The notes: generated by a model not told the origin, from the letters alone. DNA of 64,000 bases from Mesorhizobium sp. B2-1-8 (GCF_006442545.2 NZ_CP083952.1:4503501-4567500); one strand, 5' to 3'; numbered from the stretch's first letter, positions 1-8,808 are shown. Numbers and translations: made by a program.

Positions 1-155
1 GAAACGCACGCTTCATCTAAGGCTCGCGTTGTGCAGCGCGCGTAGGCAGCGCAGAGACGAATGCCACACTATGTTCCACCGGGGAGGTGTCGGATTGCCT
101 TGCCGTTCAAGCAGCGGCTATTCGGTTCGAGCGGGCTGGTGAAGATGAAAGCTAT

Positions 156-180
156 GCTGCGTCGGTATCCCCGACGCAGC
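156..180 (-). terminator. Hairpin downstream of the left-edge membrane operon
   Basis: A perfect 10-bp stem (156-165 with 171-180) encloses a 5-nt loop just past the stop of the minus-strand gene at 197-574. A convincing T-tract does not follow it, so it may be a weak terminator or only an mRNA-end hairpin. Confidence 0.4.
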
Positions 181-196
181 GCTTGCCTCAGGCCAA

Positions 197-574
197 CTAT
201 TTGCCCTGCAGGAAATCCATGAACGATGGGAAGGTGAGGAGTACACCGACGAGGAGCAGCCCAAAAGCGGCGATATTGACCCTGCTCATCGCCACGGTCT
301 TGGTCGCCCAACGACGCGAGAGGGTGAACCACGCCACCAGCCAGACGATGATGGCCACGGTCGTCACGCCGGAGAGAGCTCCTGTCGGATTGTAGAAGTT
401 CAGCAAGCCGTTGATGGCCTTCGAGGCATCGCCGGCGAGAGCCAGGATACCGATGGCAGCGCATCCGATGCCTGCGGCGAGAATGGCTGCCCCGCCGGGA
501 CCATTGGGTATGGTTTCAGCGATTGTTTCAACGAGTTGGCTTTTGCCGACGACCGGCTTCTGCGAGATGGTCAT
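197..574 (-). CDS. Small three-helix membrane protein, function unknown
   Basis: I do not recognise this 125-aa protein. It has three hydrophobic segments, at about residues 28-47, 64-85 and 99-118, separated by short polar loops. The start was chosen because its ATG overlaps the stop of the upstream gene by four bases (ATGA), which suggests translational coupling, and a GGGAGA ribosome-binding site precedes it. The two-gene unit lies left of the tRNA-Pro scar at 1599-1623, so it may belong to an integrated element; that is inference. No enzymatic motif is visible. A membrane role together with its partner is likely, but the substrate is unknown. Confidence 0.7.
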   Translation of the reverse strand: MTISQKPVVGKSQLVETIAETIPNGPGGAAILAAGIGCAAIGILALAGDASKAINGLLNFYNPTGALSGVTTVAIIVWLVAWFTLSRRWATKTVAMSRVNIAAFGLLLVGVLLTFPSFMDFLQGK

Positions 575-1200
575 GGCTGTTCTCCCTTTGGCTGCGCGGC
601 CTGTCGCTGCACTCCTGGTGTTTGAGCTCCTTCCGGTTGCTCTCCTTGTATCAATACGATCGACTGGCCGCCGCGGACGGGAGCGTATTTGTTGAGGAAC
701 GCGCCCAGTGCACCGGCTGCGCCCGTGGCGAAGAAGGCCGCGACCGCAAAGGCCAAGACCGAGATGCGCATGTTCCGGTGCTGAATGATCGCTCGTCCGT
801 ACTTCATGGTGACATAGGCCACCATGGTCATTGCGATTGGCGCCAGCCAGGCGACATGCTCTTTCCATTCCATGCCGAGAGAATGCCACTCAGATGTTCT
901 TGGGCTCGACAGGAGAAGGCTCCGCGGATACTCCGCAAGATCGGTCACCCCGGCCGGCGGAACAGCGCGATACCACGGATAGACGCCGTAGGTGCCAGAG
1001 AACACCGTGAGCCATGAGAGAACCACCATCGCGACAATCCAAAAGTTGAGCAGCGACTGTTCCCTTGAACTCATTGGCGGCGCCCCTGGGGCTGACATTC
1101 TATAGAGACCGGCAATGGCACCGGAAAATGCGAGCATGAAAAGAGCGCCGAAGCCCATTCCATGGAGCACCGTCATTAGATCGCGAGTGGTGATTTCCAT
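571..1200 (-). CDS. Four-helix membrane protein with conserved-looking histidines, function unknown
   Basis: A 209-aa protein with about four membrane segments (residues ~9-31, 45-66, 112-130, 141-164) and a soluble C-terminal tail rich in Gln, Pro and Gly. Histidines near the start of helix 1 (LHGMGFGALF) and before helix 3 (WHSLGMEWKEHVAW) could be haem or metal ligands, but this is speculation. The start at 1200 was chosen over the ATG at 1218 because a GGAGG sits five bases upstream of it. It overlaps the next gene by four bases. I could not place it in a family; its setting left of a tRNA-Pro remnant suggests accessory DNA. Confidence 0.7.
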   Translation of the reverse strand: MEITTRDLMTVLHGMGFGALFMLAFSGAIAGLYRMSAPGAPPMSSREQSLLNFWIVAMVVLSWLTVFSGTYGVYPWYRAVPPAGVTDLAEYPRSLLLSSPRTSEWHSLGMEWKEHVAWLAPIAMTMVAYVTMKYGRAIIQHRNMRISVLAFAVAAFFATGAAGALGAFLNKYAPVRGGQSIVLIQGEQPEGAQTPGVQRQAAQPKGEQP

Positions 1201-1598
1201 CAGAACCTCCGTTGTCATTCGGCATGCGAAGCGCCGGAATGGTCAGAGGCATCAATATCGGTGTTCGATAAGGCAGTCTTTGATTTTGCTCAAATCGGAG
1301 TCAGCAAGGCCGTCTTAGACGGGGACGGTGATGGGCACACTGGCTGCCCTGGGCCCCGTGGCTCGTCAGGGCGTATGCCAAGCCGAGCGACCAAGTCGCC
1401 GTCAGCGCCCGCCGGATCGTCTCCCACGACCTGTGACGTGAAGCGATAATGGCGGCTGCGGGGGGGCGAAATGTGGATACTCTTCCGAAACGGAAGTCAG
1501 CGCTGGCTAATCGGGACGGCGCGTTTTGTCGTGAGCGCAGTTCGGAAGCTTGCGAAAAACCAATCTACACTCTCAGTGGACACTCGGACTCCGGATAA
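1201..1598. other. Gene-free stretch between membrane operon and tRNA-Pro remnant
   Basis: I see no credible coding region here; the short open frames lack ribosome-binding sites and family resemblance. It must contain the promoter of the minus-strand operon that starts at 1200, and it ends at the tRNA-Pro 3' fragment. If that fragment is an attachment site, this is the terminal non-coding part of an integrated element. Confidence 0.5.
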
Positions 1599-1623
1599 GG
1601 TTCGAATCCGGCCACTCCGACCA
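1599..1623 (+). other. 3' fragment of tRNA-Pro (putative att scar)
   Basis: The 25 bases at 1599-1623 have the form of a tRNA 3' end: T-loop TTCGAAT, the 3' T-stem strand CCGGC, the acceptor strand CACTCCG, discriminator A and a genomic CCA. This matches the 3' end of alphaproteobacterial tRNA-Pro as I remember it. The bases upstream (TAAGG in place of the expected 5' T-stem strand) do not pair, and no anticodon arm or D arm is present, so the tRNA is not intact here. Such 3' tRNA duplicates are typical of tyrosine-recombinase integration. Confidence 0.6.
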
Positions 1624-1711
1624 TTTTAAAGCAGGGACTTGCCCCCACAAGTCCGCCCCTCATTCTCGAATTGCCCATCCTGCCCGGCTCAACTCAGGAT
1701 TGGATCCGGCA

Positions 1712-2173
1712 CTAGGCCTGGCACACATCCACCCATTCCGCGCCAACCAGTTCGACCATCCTCTGCGGTGCAATCCGCACTGCCGCGTTGGTGGCGCCGG
1801 CGGCGGGTACGACCTCGGCGAATTCGCGCAGCGAGACGTCGCAATAGACCGGCAGCGGCGCCGGCAGGCCGAACGGGCAGACACCGCCCACTGGATGGCT
1901 CGTGGCAGCGACAACCTCTTGTGCGTCCAGCATACGCGGCTTGCCGCCGAACTGGTCCTTGAACTTGCGGTTGTCCAGCCTGGCGATGCCGCTGGTCACG
2001 ACCAGCATGGTGCGCTCGCCGACGCGAAGGCAGATCGTCTTGGCGATCTGCGCCGGCAGGACGCCATGCGCTTCCGCCGCCAGCGTCACCGTCGCCGAAC
2101 TCGATTGCGTGACAATGACCTCGATATCAGGCGCGTGAGCCGTGAAGAAGGCACCAACGGAGTCCAGGCTCAT
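1712..2173 (-). CDS. YbaK/EbsC-family aminoacyl-tRNA deacylase
   Basis: A 153-aa single-domain protein of the YbaK/ProX superfamily, which hydrolyses mischarged aminoacyl-tRNA (for example Ala- or Cys-tRNA-Pro) in the cytoplasm. Family features visible are the N-terminal MSLDSVGAFF helix, the central strand with KTICLRVGERTMLVV, and the late VGGVCPFGLPAPLPVY loop. The start at 2173 gives the usual family length; the frame stays open to 2263 but the extra residues look non-coding. It is a lone gene, preceded by the strong terminator of the next minus-strand gene. The exact tRNA substrate cannot be read from sequence. Confidence 0.85.
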   Translation of the reverse strand: MSLDSVGAFFTAHAPDIEVIVTQSSSATVTLAAEAHGVLPAQIAKTICLRVGERTMLVVTSGIARLDNRKFKDQFGGKPRMLDAQEVVAATSHPVGGVCPFGLPAPLPVYCDVSLREFAEVVPAAGATNAAVRIAPQRMVELVGAEWVDVCQA

Positions 2174-2304
2174 ATCGAAAAACTCACGGTTCAGGCCCGA
2201 TGCATGGCAGATGCGATCGGCGCGGATTTGGGGGCCGCGCGTATGAACACGTGCGATCTGCAAATCGGCAAGCCCGGCTTGCCGGAGAATGCCATCGCGT
2301 CAAC

Positions 2305-2339
2305 AAGAAACCCGCCAAGCGGGCCTTGGCGGGTTTCTT
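2305..2339. terminator. Strong bidirectional hairpin terminator
   Basis: A perfect 15-bp stem (2305-2319 with 2325-2339) has a 5-nt loop, with A-rich and T-rich ends within the arms. It lies just past the stop of the small XRE regulator (2359) and upstream of the ybaK-type gene, so it should end transcription of the former. Confidence 0.8.
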
Positions 2340-2358
2340 GGGCATGCCTGTCGCCGAT

Positions 2359-2643
2359 CTATGCCTGAGGCCGGCCTTGTGCGGCCAGTGTCGGTGCGGC
2401 GGAAGCAATGGGAGCGTCCTGGGGCAAACGAAGCGCGGACGCGATACGACGCAGCTTCGCCGGGTCGGCCGCCCGGCCGCTTTCGATGTCCTCGATCTCG
2501 TCGACCGAGAGGCCGCAGGTCAGGGAAAGCGCTTCGAGGCTGTATCCGCGCGTTTCCCGCATTGCCCTGAGGGTGTTGTAATCTGGCCCGATCTCGTTGG
2601 CTAATGGTTCGGAAAGGGCGTGGTTTTTTGCATTGTTGGGCAT
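2359..2643 (-). CDS. Small XRE-like helix-turn-helix protein
   Basis: A 94-aa cytoplasmic protein with one Cro/C1-type helix-turn-helix at about residues 24-72. The region LRAMRETRGYSLEALSLTCG forms the first helices, followed by LSVDEIEDIESG and KLRRIASAL. The tail is Ala/Pro-rich. The start at 2643 is supported by a GGAG six bases upstream; an in-frame upstream extension to 2841 is probably not translated. It is a single gene closed by the 15-bp terminator at 2305-2339. It probably acts as a small DNA-binding regulator; the target is unknown. Confidence 0.75.
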   Translation of the reverse strand: MPNNAKNHALSEPLANEIGPDYNTLRAMRETRGYSLEALSLTCGLSVDEIEDIESGRAADPAKLRRIASALRLPQDAPIASAAPTLAAQGRPQA

Positions 2644-2877
2644 TGGCAACTCCGTTGACTGAAAGCATTTGATCAAAATGGATGTTGCCTGAGACGAGCA
2701 GGAAGATGCCCTCTCGCCAGCGATTTGCCAAGCGCTGCCACGCCCTGCCCCGATCAAGTTGTTTTGAACGCCCGACCGGCTTTTTGCCCAGCAGTTTCGC
2801 CCCACCCGTTCGTTATCTCGACGTCGCTGGCGTGAAACCATCGCTTTCCGCCAGCCTTTCCCAAAAGGATACCCCCC

Positions 2878-3492
2878 ATGAACCTCAAGACATCCCTCTT
2901 CGTGCTCGGCACGATTTCCATGCTTTCCGGCGTCGGCGTGGCCAGCGCGCAGGCAGCTGACGCAGTGCGCGTGCGCGGCACGGTGGTCAGTTTCGAGCCC
3001 TCGCTGCTCGCCGTGAAAACCCGTCAGGGCGATGCCGCCGCGGTCAAACTGAAAGAAGGCTGGAAGATTTCAGGCGTTGCCAACGCGTCGGTAAAGGACA
3101 TCAAGCAGGGCGATTTCCTCGGCATCGCCTCTGTCTCCAAGGCCGACGGCGGCAGCGGCGCTCTGGAAGTGGTGATCTTTCCCGCAGCCCTGAAAGGCAC
3201 TGGCGAGGGGGACCGCCCCTGGGACCTGGAGCCGAACAGCCGCATGACCAACGGCACCGTCGCCGACGTCACCGACATAAACGGGCGGGCCGTGACGCTG
3301 ACCTATGACAATGGGCAGACGAAGAAGATCTCCATACCCGACGGCACGCCCGTCGTCACCTTCGCGCCGGCCGCGCCGACCGATCTCAAGCCAAGCGCGA
3401 CGGTCTTCGTTCCCGCGCATCGCGAGGCTGACGGCACGCTCAGCGCCAGCCGCGTCGTTGTGGGCAACAATGGCGTGATCCCGCCGATGTAA
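2878..3492 (+). CDS. Secreted DUF5666-like protein
   Basis: A 204-aa exported protein. Residues 1-27 are a Sec signal peptide (MNLKTSLFVLGTISMLSG, cleavage near AQA-AD). The mature part holds two successive beta-rich modules, RVRGTVVSFEPSLLAVKTR and MTNGTVADVTDINGRAVTL, which resemble the repeated OB-like strands of DUF5666 proteins. It is probably periplasmic and may bind a ligand or metal; no catalytic residue is evident. A long-stem hairpin follows the stop. The gene stands alone, in front of another small secreted protein. Confidence 0.75.
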   Translation: MNLKTSLFVLGTISMLSGVGVASAQAADAVRVRGTVVSFEPSLLAVKTRQGDAAAVKLKEGWKISGVANASVKDIKQGDFLGIASVSKADGGSGALEVVIFPAALKGTGEGDRPWDLEPNSRMTNGTVADVTDINGRAVTLTYDNGQTKKISIPDGTPVVTFAPAAPTDLKPSATVFVPAHREADGTLSASRVVVGNNGVIPPM

Positions 3493-3501
3493 GCCAAACA
3501 G

Positions 3502-3540
3502 CCGGCTTTCGACCCTGGCGATAACGGAGCAGGAAGCCGG
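3502..3540 (+). terminator. Possible terminator after the DUF5666-like gene
   Basis: CCGGCTT (3502-3508) pairs with AAGCCGG (3534-3540) over a 25-nt loop, and TTTCC follows. The loop is long for a rho-independent terminator, so this is tentative. Confidence 0.3.
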
Positions 3541-3676
3541 TTTCCTCCGAAACAGTTCAGAAACAAGATTCTACAATCGGGAAATACTGACGAAAAAATT
3601 CAGGAGCGTAATTCCATTCGCGGCGGTCGGGATATCGGCCCGATTGATACCTGCCTGCGAAGAAAGGAAACGATCC

Positions 3677-3874
3677 ATGAAGAAGTCCCTCCTCTCGGCC
3701 ATCGGGCTTGCAGTTGCCCTCGTTTTCACGGCGCCGGTCATCGGTGCGACGAGCGCGGATGCGGCCATGATGGCAAAGCATCATCATCGCCACCACCATC
3801 ATCGCTACCATCACCGCTACCACCATCGCCATCATCACCATCACATGAAGAAGGTTGTGAAGAAGGCATACTGA
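3677..3874 (+). CDS. Small secreted histidine-rich protein
   Basis: A 65-aa protein with a clear signal peptide (residues 1-30, MKKSLLSAIGLAVALVFT then ADA-AM). The mature part is dominated by 16 His among about 22 residues, interspersed with Arg and Tyr (pattern HHHRHHHHRYHHRYHHR), and it ends in a Lys-rich MKKVVKKAY. Such tracts bind Ni, Zn or Cu, so a periplasmic metal buffer is plausible; this is inference. The start at 3677 follows an AAGGAAA ribosome-binding site. It is monocistronic, with a hairpin after the stop. Confidence 0.8.
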   Translation: MKKSLLSAIGLAVALVFTAPVIGATSADAAMMAKHHHRHHHHRYHHRYHHRHHHHHMKKVVKKAY

Positions 3875-3892
3875 GCGTACCAGACTGCCAAC

Positions 3893-3933
3893 GAGAAGAC
3901 CGCCTTGGCTCATTGTTCAGGGCTGGTCTTCTC
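3893..3933 (+). terminator. Possible terminator after the His-rich gene
   Basis: GAGAAGACC (3893-3901) pairs perfectly with GGTCTTCTC (3925-3933) across a 23-nt loop, and TTGG follows. This is weak by T-tract but well placed, 19 bases past the stop. Confidence 0.4.
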
Positions 3934-4137
3934 TTGGTCGTACAATGCCAAGCCGACATGAATGGGACCTATCGATTTTCGCCGAATGACAGCGCGGGCG
4001 GGATTTCTGGCGCCAATTGCCGATACCGCGACGACAGACGAAATCTTTCACGCGACGCCAAATCGCGATACGGCAAGGATATTTCCGAGCGGCATGCTGC
4101 GCCGGATCAGGCTTCGCCAACAGGCCAGGTATCCCCG

Positions 4138-5115
4138 ATGACGGCCAAGGCCTATCTTTCCCGGACAGACCGCGTTGTCCTGTCGGTCGCGCGATTGTGG
4201 CTGACGCTGCGCCACCCTGTCCTCGTCGTACGATTTGTCATGAAACTGGGCTATCTGCCCAATACCGCCGTACCCAGCCGCTACCATGAGCTGTTGCTCT
4301 GGCGAAAAATCCTCGATCGCAACCCGCTGTTCGTGACGCTGACCGACAAGCTCGCGGCCAAGGTCCATATCCGGGACGCCTGTCCCGAGATCGCAATGCC
4401 AAAGACGCTTTGGTCCGGGCGCGACGCCACGGACATCCCACCGGGCCTGCTCGTTGGAGACGTCATGGTCAAGGCAAACCATGGCTGCGCAATGAACATA
4501 TTCGTCTCCGACGGAGAACCAGATCGCACTGCCATCGTGCGCAAGGCGAGCCGCTGGCTCAAAAAGCGTTACGGCCGGCGCAATGGCGAATGGGCCTATT
4601 GGCCTGTCGTACCGACTGTTTTCGTGGAGGAGCGGCTGGCGCTCAGCGGCGGTACGATCGCCACTGACATCAAGGTCCATGTCTGCAGCGGGGTGATATG
4701 CCATGTCTGGGTGGAGGACAAGCACGCCAAGCGTTCGCTGCTGTTCGACCGGGAAGCCAATCCGTTGCCCGGCCGCGATCCGGACTATCCCGGCGAGGAT
4801 CAGGTCTTGCCTGTCAATGCGCGGCTCATCGCCCATGTCCGCCAGGCGATCTCGATCGCGCCCGCCATAGCCGGCGACCTCGATTATGTCAGGATCGATT
4901 TCCTGGTCACCGACGAGCGTCTCCATGCCGGCGAGATCACCGTCTACTCGGCCGCCGGATATGGCACATGGACAAACCCGACGATCGCCGCGGAAATCGA
5001 GCGGCTGTGGCGGCTCGATCAATCCGCCTTCCTGCGCCGGCCGCACGCCGGTGTCGTGCGCCTCTATGCCGACGCGCTTCGTGCCAGATGCCGACGCGGC
5101 ACGACAAATCGCTGA
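4138..5115 (+). CDS. ATP-grasp (TupA-like) polysaccharide-type protein
   Basis: A 325-aa protein resembling TupA-like ATP-grasp enzymes found in polysaccharide gene sets. Features seen are the N-terminal helix region with RFVMKLGYLPN and TDKLAAKVHIRDACPE, the nucleotide-binding strand MVKANHGCAMNI near residue 111, the loop WAYWPVVPTVFVEE, and late acidic residues in LDYVRIDFLVTD typical of Mg-ATP binding. Family members are thought to ligate or modify cell-surface glycans. The start at 4138 has only a weak ribosome-binding site; the frame is open back to 3913, so the N-terminus is uncertain. No other polysaccharide gene is adjacent. Confidence 0.75.
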   Translation: MTAKAYLSRTDRVVLSVARLWLTLRHPVLVVRFVMKLGYLPNTAVPSRYHELLLWRKILDRNPLFVTLTDKLAAKVHIRDACPEIAMPKTLWSGRDATDIPPGLLVGDVMVKANHGCAMNIFVSDGEPDRTAIVRKASRWLKKRYGRRNGEWAYWPVVPTVFVEERLALSGGTIATDIKVHVCSGVICHVWVEDKHAKRSLLFDREANPLPGRDPDYPGEDQVLPVNARLIAHVRQAISIAPAIAGDLDYVRIDFLVTDERLHAGEITVYSAAGYGTWTNPTIAAEIERLWRLDQSAFLRRPHAGVVRLYADALRARCRRGTTNR

Positions 5116-5187
5116 TATGAATGGGAATGGCGGCCGGCCTGGAAAAGCGAGCCGCCATTTCTCTCTAGATTTGTCCTGGAGTAGCAG

Positions 5188-5493
5188 TCAGCGCCGGCCG
5201 AGCAGCAGGCTGGCGACTAGGCCGAGCACGACAAGGCCGACCGCGGCGGCCGCGGCCGGATGGTCGCGTGCCGATTTCTCGATCACCCTGCCCTGTTTGC
5301 GGATTGCCGGCATGGCATCGCGCAGGCGCTCCGCAAGATCCGAATACGCATCAAGAGCGGCATCACGGCCGTCTTCATAATAAGCGCCACCTCGCTTTGA
5401 CACTGCCTTGCGCAACGCCGCGAGTTCCCTCGAGAGAGCCGCGACCTGCTTTTCCAGGTCGATGTCCGAAAGGGTCGAATATGATACCATCAT
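5188..5493 (-). CDS. DUF883/ElaB-like membrane-anchored coiled-coil protein
   Basis: A 101-aa protein with a predicted coiled coil (residues ~8-35), an amphipathic middle, and a C-terminal membrane segment AAAAAVGLVVLGLVASLLLG ending in RR. This layout is that of the ElaB/YqjD/DUF883 proteins, tail-anchored inner-membrane proteins linked to stress and ribosome hibernation in enterics. Assignment is by architecture only. The start at 5493 follows AAGGA; a second ATG at 5490 is equally possible. Confidence 0.7.
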   Translation of the reverse strand: MMVSYSTLSDIDLEKQVAALSRELAALRKAVSKRGGAYYEDGRDAALDAYSDLAERLRDAMPAIRKQGRVIEKSARDHPAAAAAVGLVVLGLVASLLLGRR

Positions 5494-5576
5494 CCGTTTC
5501 CTTGCTTCGCAGAAGGAAACGTAACGCCTCACCCGACCGCCGGTTCCGGTTTTCGGGACGTCGAAGCCACTCGCGG

Positions 5577-6116
5577 TCAGCGCACCTGGTCAAGCAGGCG
5601 CTTGCATTCCAGGAGGTCGAACAACGCCTCCTGCAGCAGCGCGCGATTGTCACGCGAGAGTTTCGACGCATCCGGCGCAACCGGACCTTCCTCGTCGCTC
5701 TTGCCCAGGCCGAAAAAGCGGCGGCTGGGCTTGACCCTTGGCTGGCCAACCAGTTCGTCATCTCCCCCGCGCGGCTGGGCGGCAGGCGTCAGCGGCACCT
5801 GGTCGGCCTGCTTGCGTTGCGAAATCGCCTCGACGGCGGCCATGTCGCCATTGCCGATGGCGACCAGGAAATGATTGCCGTTTTCGCGCAGCAGCTTCTG
5901 CACGCCCTTGATGGTGTAGCCCTGGTCATAGAGCATATGGCGGATGCCCTTGATCAGTTCGACATCCTGCGGCCGGTAGTAGCGACGGCCGCCGCCGCGC
6001 TTCATCGGCTTGATCTGATTGAAGCGCGTCTCCCAGAAACGCAGCACATGCTGTGGCAGGTCGAGGTCTTCCGCGACCTCGCTGATGGTGCGAAAGGCGT
6101 CAGGGCTCTTGTCCAT
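5577..6116 (-). CDS. MerR-family transcriptional regulator
   Basis: A 179-aa regulator with an N-terminal MerR winged helix (residues ~9-78): [20 protein letters not shown] followed by [15 protein letters not shown] and a coiled helix [11 protein letters not shown]. The C-terminal half is basic and low in complexity, with no Cys metal site, so the effector is unknown. The position just after ihfA is a conserved arrangement in Rhizobiales. The start at 6116 removes a likely untranslated upstream stretch and is preceded by GAGG. The gap to ihfA is over 200 bases, so separate transcription is possible. Confidence 0.85.
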   Translation of the reverse strand: MDKSPDAFRTISEVAEDLDLPQHVLRFWETRFNQIKPMKRGGGRRYYRPQDVELIKGIRHMLYDQGYTIKGVQKLLRENGNHFLVAIGNGDMAAVEAISQRKQADQVPLTPAAQPRGGDDELVGQPRVKPSRRFFGLGKSDEEGPVAPDASKLSRDNRALLQEALFDLLECKRLLDQVR

Positions 6117-6331
6117 GGGCGAAATCCTCACGCTGGAGCGTGGCCCGGAACGGTCTTCAGACGAGATCACGCTCAACGAAGAGAAGAGCTTGTTCCGCCA
6201 GCGCGGAATCGATCATACGCCAGAACACCAATCCGGCCATACCGCCGAATCGGGCCTTATTTCAGCGGTTTGTGAAGCAATATTCAAGCCCGCCGTCATC
6301 GCGGCACCGGTTTTCAACCGTGCAATGAGGA

Positions 6332-6655
6332 CTATTTGCCGCCCTTGGCCTTGCTGTTCTGGTGAGAACGCAAGATTCGGCTCTTCAACACGTTGGACGA
6401 TTTGAAGGTCATCACCCGACGCGGCAGGATCGGCACTTCCTCGCCGGTCTTGGGATTGCGCCCGATCCGCTCATTCTTGGAGCGGACATGAAACGTCGCG
6501 AAGGACGACAGCTTCACCGTCTCGCCGCGCACGATCGCTTCACAGATTTCGTCCAGTACCGCCTCGACGAGTTCGGCGGATTCAGTGCGCGACAGACCGA
6601 CCTTCCGGTAGACGGCCTCGGCCAGGTCGGCGCGCGTAAGTGTTTTTCCCCCCAT
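6332..6655 (-). CDS. ihfA: Integration host factor subunit alpha
   Basis: A 107-aa DNA-bending protein of the HU/IHF family. It pairs with IHF-beta to bend DNA by wrapping its beta arms in the minor groove. Visible family features are [20 protein letters not shown], the [20 protein letters not shown] core and the arm tip [12 protein letters not shown] with the intercalating proline. Length fits IHF-alpha, with a short basic tail. It lies downstream of fabH with about 100 bases between, so it may be transcribed with plsX-fabH or from its own promoter. Confidence 0.95.
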   Translation of the reverse strand: MGGKTLTRADLAEAVYRKVGLSRTESAELVEAVLDEICEAIVRGETVKLSSFATFHVRSKNERIGRNPKTGEEVPILPRRVMTFKSSNVLKSRILRSHQNSKAKGGK

Positions 6656-6756
6656 GCGACCGTCCCATCAGTTCAAACATAAAATCGGCACAACAACAGC
6701 AGAGCCTAAGTAATTGATCCGGCAAGGTCAAGGACCGAAACCGGACCGTTCTCCAC

Positions 6757-7728
6757 TTACCAGCGAACCAGAACGGCGCCCCAGGTGAAGCCGCCGCCCA
6801 TCGCCTCCAGGAGCACCAGGTCACCCTTCTTGATGCGGCCGTCGGCGACGGCCACCGACAGCGCCAGCGGTACGGAAGCAGCCGAGGTGTTACCGTGCAA
6901 ATCGACGGTCACCACCACCTTTTGCTCTGCTATCCCAAGCTTTTTTGCTGAAGCGTCAATAATCCGTTTATTGGCCTGGTGTGGCACGAACCAGTCAAGA
7001 TCGTCGGCGGTAATGCCAGCGGCCGAGAAGGTCGTCTCGATGACATCGGTGATCATGCCGACCGCGTGCTTGAAGACCTCACGGCCTTCCATGCGCAGAT
7101 GGCCGACCGTTCCCGTCGTCGACGGCCCGCCATCGACGAAAAGCTTCTCCCTGTGCGCGCCGTCGGAACGCAGGCTGGCCGCCAGGACGCCTCGGTCGGC
7201 GATCGTGCCGGCCCCCTCGCCCGCTTCCAGAACGACCGCGCCGGCGCCGTCGCCAAACAGCACGCAGGTCGAGCGATCGCTCCAGTCGAGGATGCGCGAA
7301 AAGGTCTCCGAGCCGATCACCAGCACCCGCTTTGCCAGGCCGCCGCGGATATAGAGGTCGGCTGTCGTCACCGCATAGACGAAGCCTGAGCATACCGCCT
7401 GCAAGTCGAAGGCAAAACCGTGCTGCATGCCGAGCCGGTTCTGGATCTCGACAGCGGTAGCGGGGAACGTGTTGTTGGGCGTCGAGGTCGCCAGCACGAT
7501 CAGATCGATATCGTCCGGGGTCAATCCGGCATCGGCAAGCGCGGCGCGCGCCGCGGCCTCGCCCAGGGAGGCCGTCGTCTCGTCATCGGCCGCGATATGG
7601 CGCTGGCGGATTCCGGTGCGCTGGGCGATCCACTCGTCGGAGGTCTCGACCATGCCTTCAAAATCGGCATTCTTCATGATGCGGCGGGGCAGCGCGGCGC
7701 CCGTGCCGCGCACAACTGATCTGATCAA
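6757..7728 (-). CDS. fabH: Beta-ketoacyl-ACP synthase III
   Basis: Condenses acetyl-CoA with malonyl-ACP to start type II fatty-acid synthesis. The 323-aa protein has the complete Cys-His-Asn triad: Cys113 in QAVCSGF, His250 in [11 protein letters not shown] and Asn280 in [10 protein letters not shown]. The start is a TTG at 7728 (giving [10 protein letters not shown]), with AGGAAAG just upstream that overlaps the plsX stop region; this fits coupled translation. It follows plsX by nine bases, the usual plsX-fabH arrangement linking phospholipid and fatty-acid synthesis. Confidence 0.96.
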   Translation of the reverse strand: MIRSVVRGTGAALPRRIMKNADFEGMVETSDEWIAQRTGIRQRHIAADDETTASLGEAAARAALADAGLTPDDIDLIVLATSTPNNTFPATAVEIQNRLGMQHGFAFDLQAVCSGFVYAVTTADLYIRGGLAKRVLVIGSETFSRILDWSDRSTCVLFGDGAGAVVLEAGEGAGTIADRGVLAASLRSDGAHREKLFVDGGPSTTGTVGHLRMEGREVFKHAVGMITDVIETTFSAAGITADDLDWFVPHQANKRIIDASAKKLGIAEQKVVVTVDLHGNTSAASVPLALSVAVADGRIKKGDLVLLEAMGGGFTWGAVLVRW

Positions 7729-7737
7729 AATTCTTTC

Positions 7738-8808
7738 CTATTCCTTTGCGTCGGTAACGACGTCGGATTTCCTAGCTGTCAGGGCATGCGGGTTGCGCGC
7801 ATGAAACAGATCGAGGTCGGCCTCGATGCGGTCGAGCAGATTGTTGCGCACCATATCGTAGCCGAGTTCGATCGCCGCGGCGAAACCGTCCGAATCGGCG
7901 CCGCCGTGGCTTTTGACGACGATGCCGTTCAGCCCCAGGAACACGCCGCCGTTGGAGCGGCCGACATCCATCTTTTCGCGCAGGCGGTCGAAGGCGCCCT
8001 TGGCGAAGACATAGCCGATCTTGGCCATCAGGGTGCGGCTCATCGCGGCGCGCAGATAGCCAGCTATCTGACGCGCGGTGCCTTCCGCCGTCTTCAGCGC
8101 GATGTTGCCGGCGAAGCCTTCCGTCACCACGACGTCGACCGTGCCCTTGCCGATGTCGTCGCCTTCGACAAAGCCATGGTAGTTCATCGAGGCCATGTTG
8201 GCCTCGCGCAACATGCGTCCCGCTTCCTTGACCTCTTCCTGGCCCTTGATCTCTTCCACGCCGACATTGAGCAGGCCGACCGTGGGCCGGGCGACGCCGA
8301 ATACGGAACGCGCCATGCCGGTGCCGAGAATGGCAAAATCGATGAGCTGGTGCGCGTCGGCGCCAATGGTGGCGCCCACGTCCAGAACCACACTCTCGCC
8401 ACGCAATGTCGGCCACAATGCCGCAATCGCCGGACGTTCGATCGTGGCCATGGTGCGCAGGCAGAATTTCGACATCGCCATCAGCGCGCCGGTGTTGCCT
8501 GCGGAGATGCATGCATCCGCGGCGCCCGACTTGACCGCCTCGACCGCCTTCCACATCGACGACTTCCAGCGGCCATGGCGCAGCGCCTGGCTCGGTTTGT
8601 CGTCCATCCTGACCGCGATCTCGCAGTGGAAGAACTCGCTGACCTCGGCCAATTTGGGAAACTTGGCCAGTTCCGGGCGCACCAGTTCCTCACGTCCGTA
8701 GACGACGAAGCGGATGTCGGGACGGCGGGTCGCGACCGTCATGAGCGCTGGAATGACCACGGTTGGTCCGTGATCGCCGCCCATAGCATCGATGGAAATC
8801 CTGATCAC
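7738..8808 (-). CDS. plsX: Phosphate acyltransferase PlsX
   Basis: Converts acyl-ACP to acyl-phosphate, the donor for PlsY in phosphatidic acid synthesis. The 356-aa protein carries the family N-terminus [12 protein letters not shown], the [14 protein letters not shown] segment near residue 98, and the late [19 protein letters not shown] block. It is a peripheral membrane enzyme. The start is a GTG at 8808. Upstream on the same strand lies the DUF177 gene, a common partner, while rpmF, often found between the two in other bacteria, is absent here. Confidence 0.95.
   Translation of the reverse strand: MIRISIDAMGGDHGPTVVIPALMTVATRRPDIRFVVYGREELVRPELAKFPKLAEVSEFFHCEIAVRMDDKPSQALRHGRWKSSMWKAVEAVKSGAADACISAGNTGALMAMSKFCLRTMATIERPAIAALWPTLRGESVVLDVGATIGADAHQLIDFAILGTGMARSVFGVARPTVGLLNVGVEEIKGQEEVKEAGRMLREANMASMNYHGFVEGDDIGKGTVDVVVTEGFAGNIALKTAEGTARQIAGYLRAAMSRTLMAKIGYVFAKGAFDRLREKMDVGRSNGGVFLGLNGIVVKSHGGADSDGFAAAIELGYDMVRNNLLDRIEADLDLFHARNPHALTARKSDVVTDAKE

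Noticed and set aside
1540..1623. A full tRNA gene
   Set aside because: Only the T-loop through CCA is present; no D arm or anticodon arm can be folded from the upstream sequence.
1550..2368. A 272-codon plus-strand frame across the tRNA-Pro remnant
   Set aside because: It runs antisense to the YbaK-type gene and through a terminator; it lacks a ribosome-binding site and a recognisable domain.
3780..3845. Short CAT/CAC repeats that could suggest a tandem-repeat or CRISPR-like array
   Set aside because: They encode the His-rich part of the small secreted protein; there are no spacers and no constant repeat unit.
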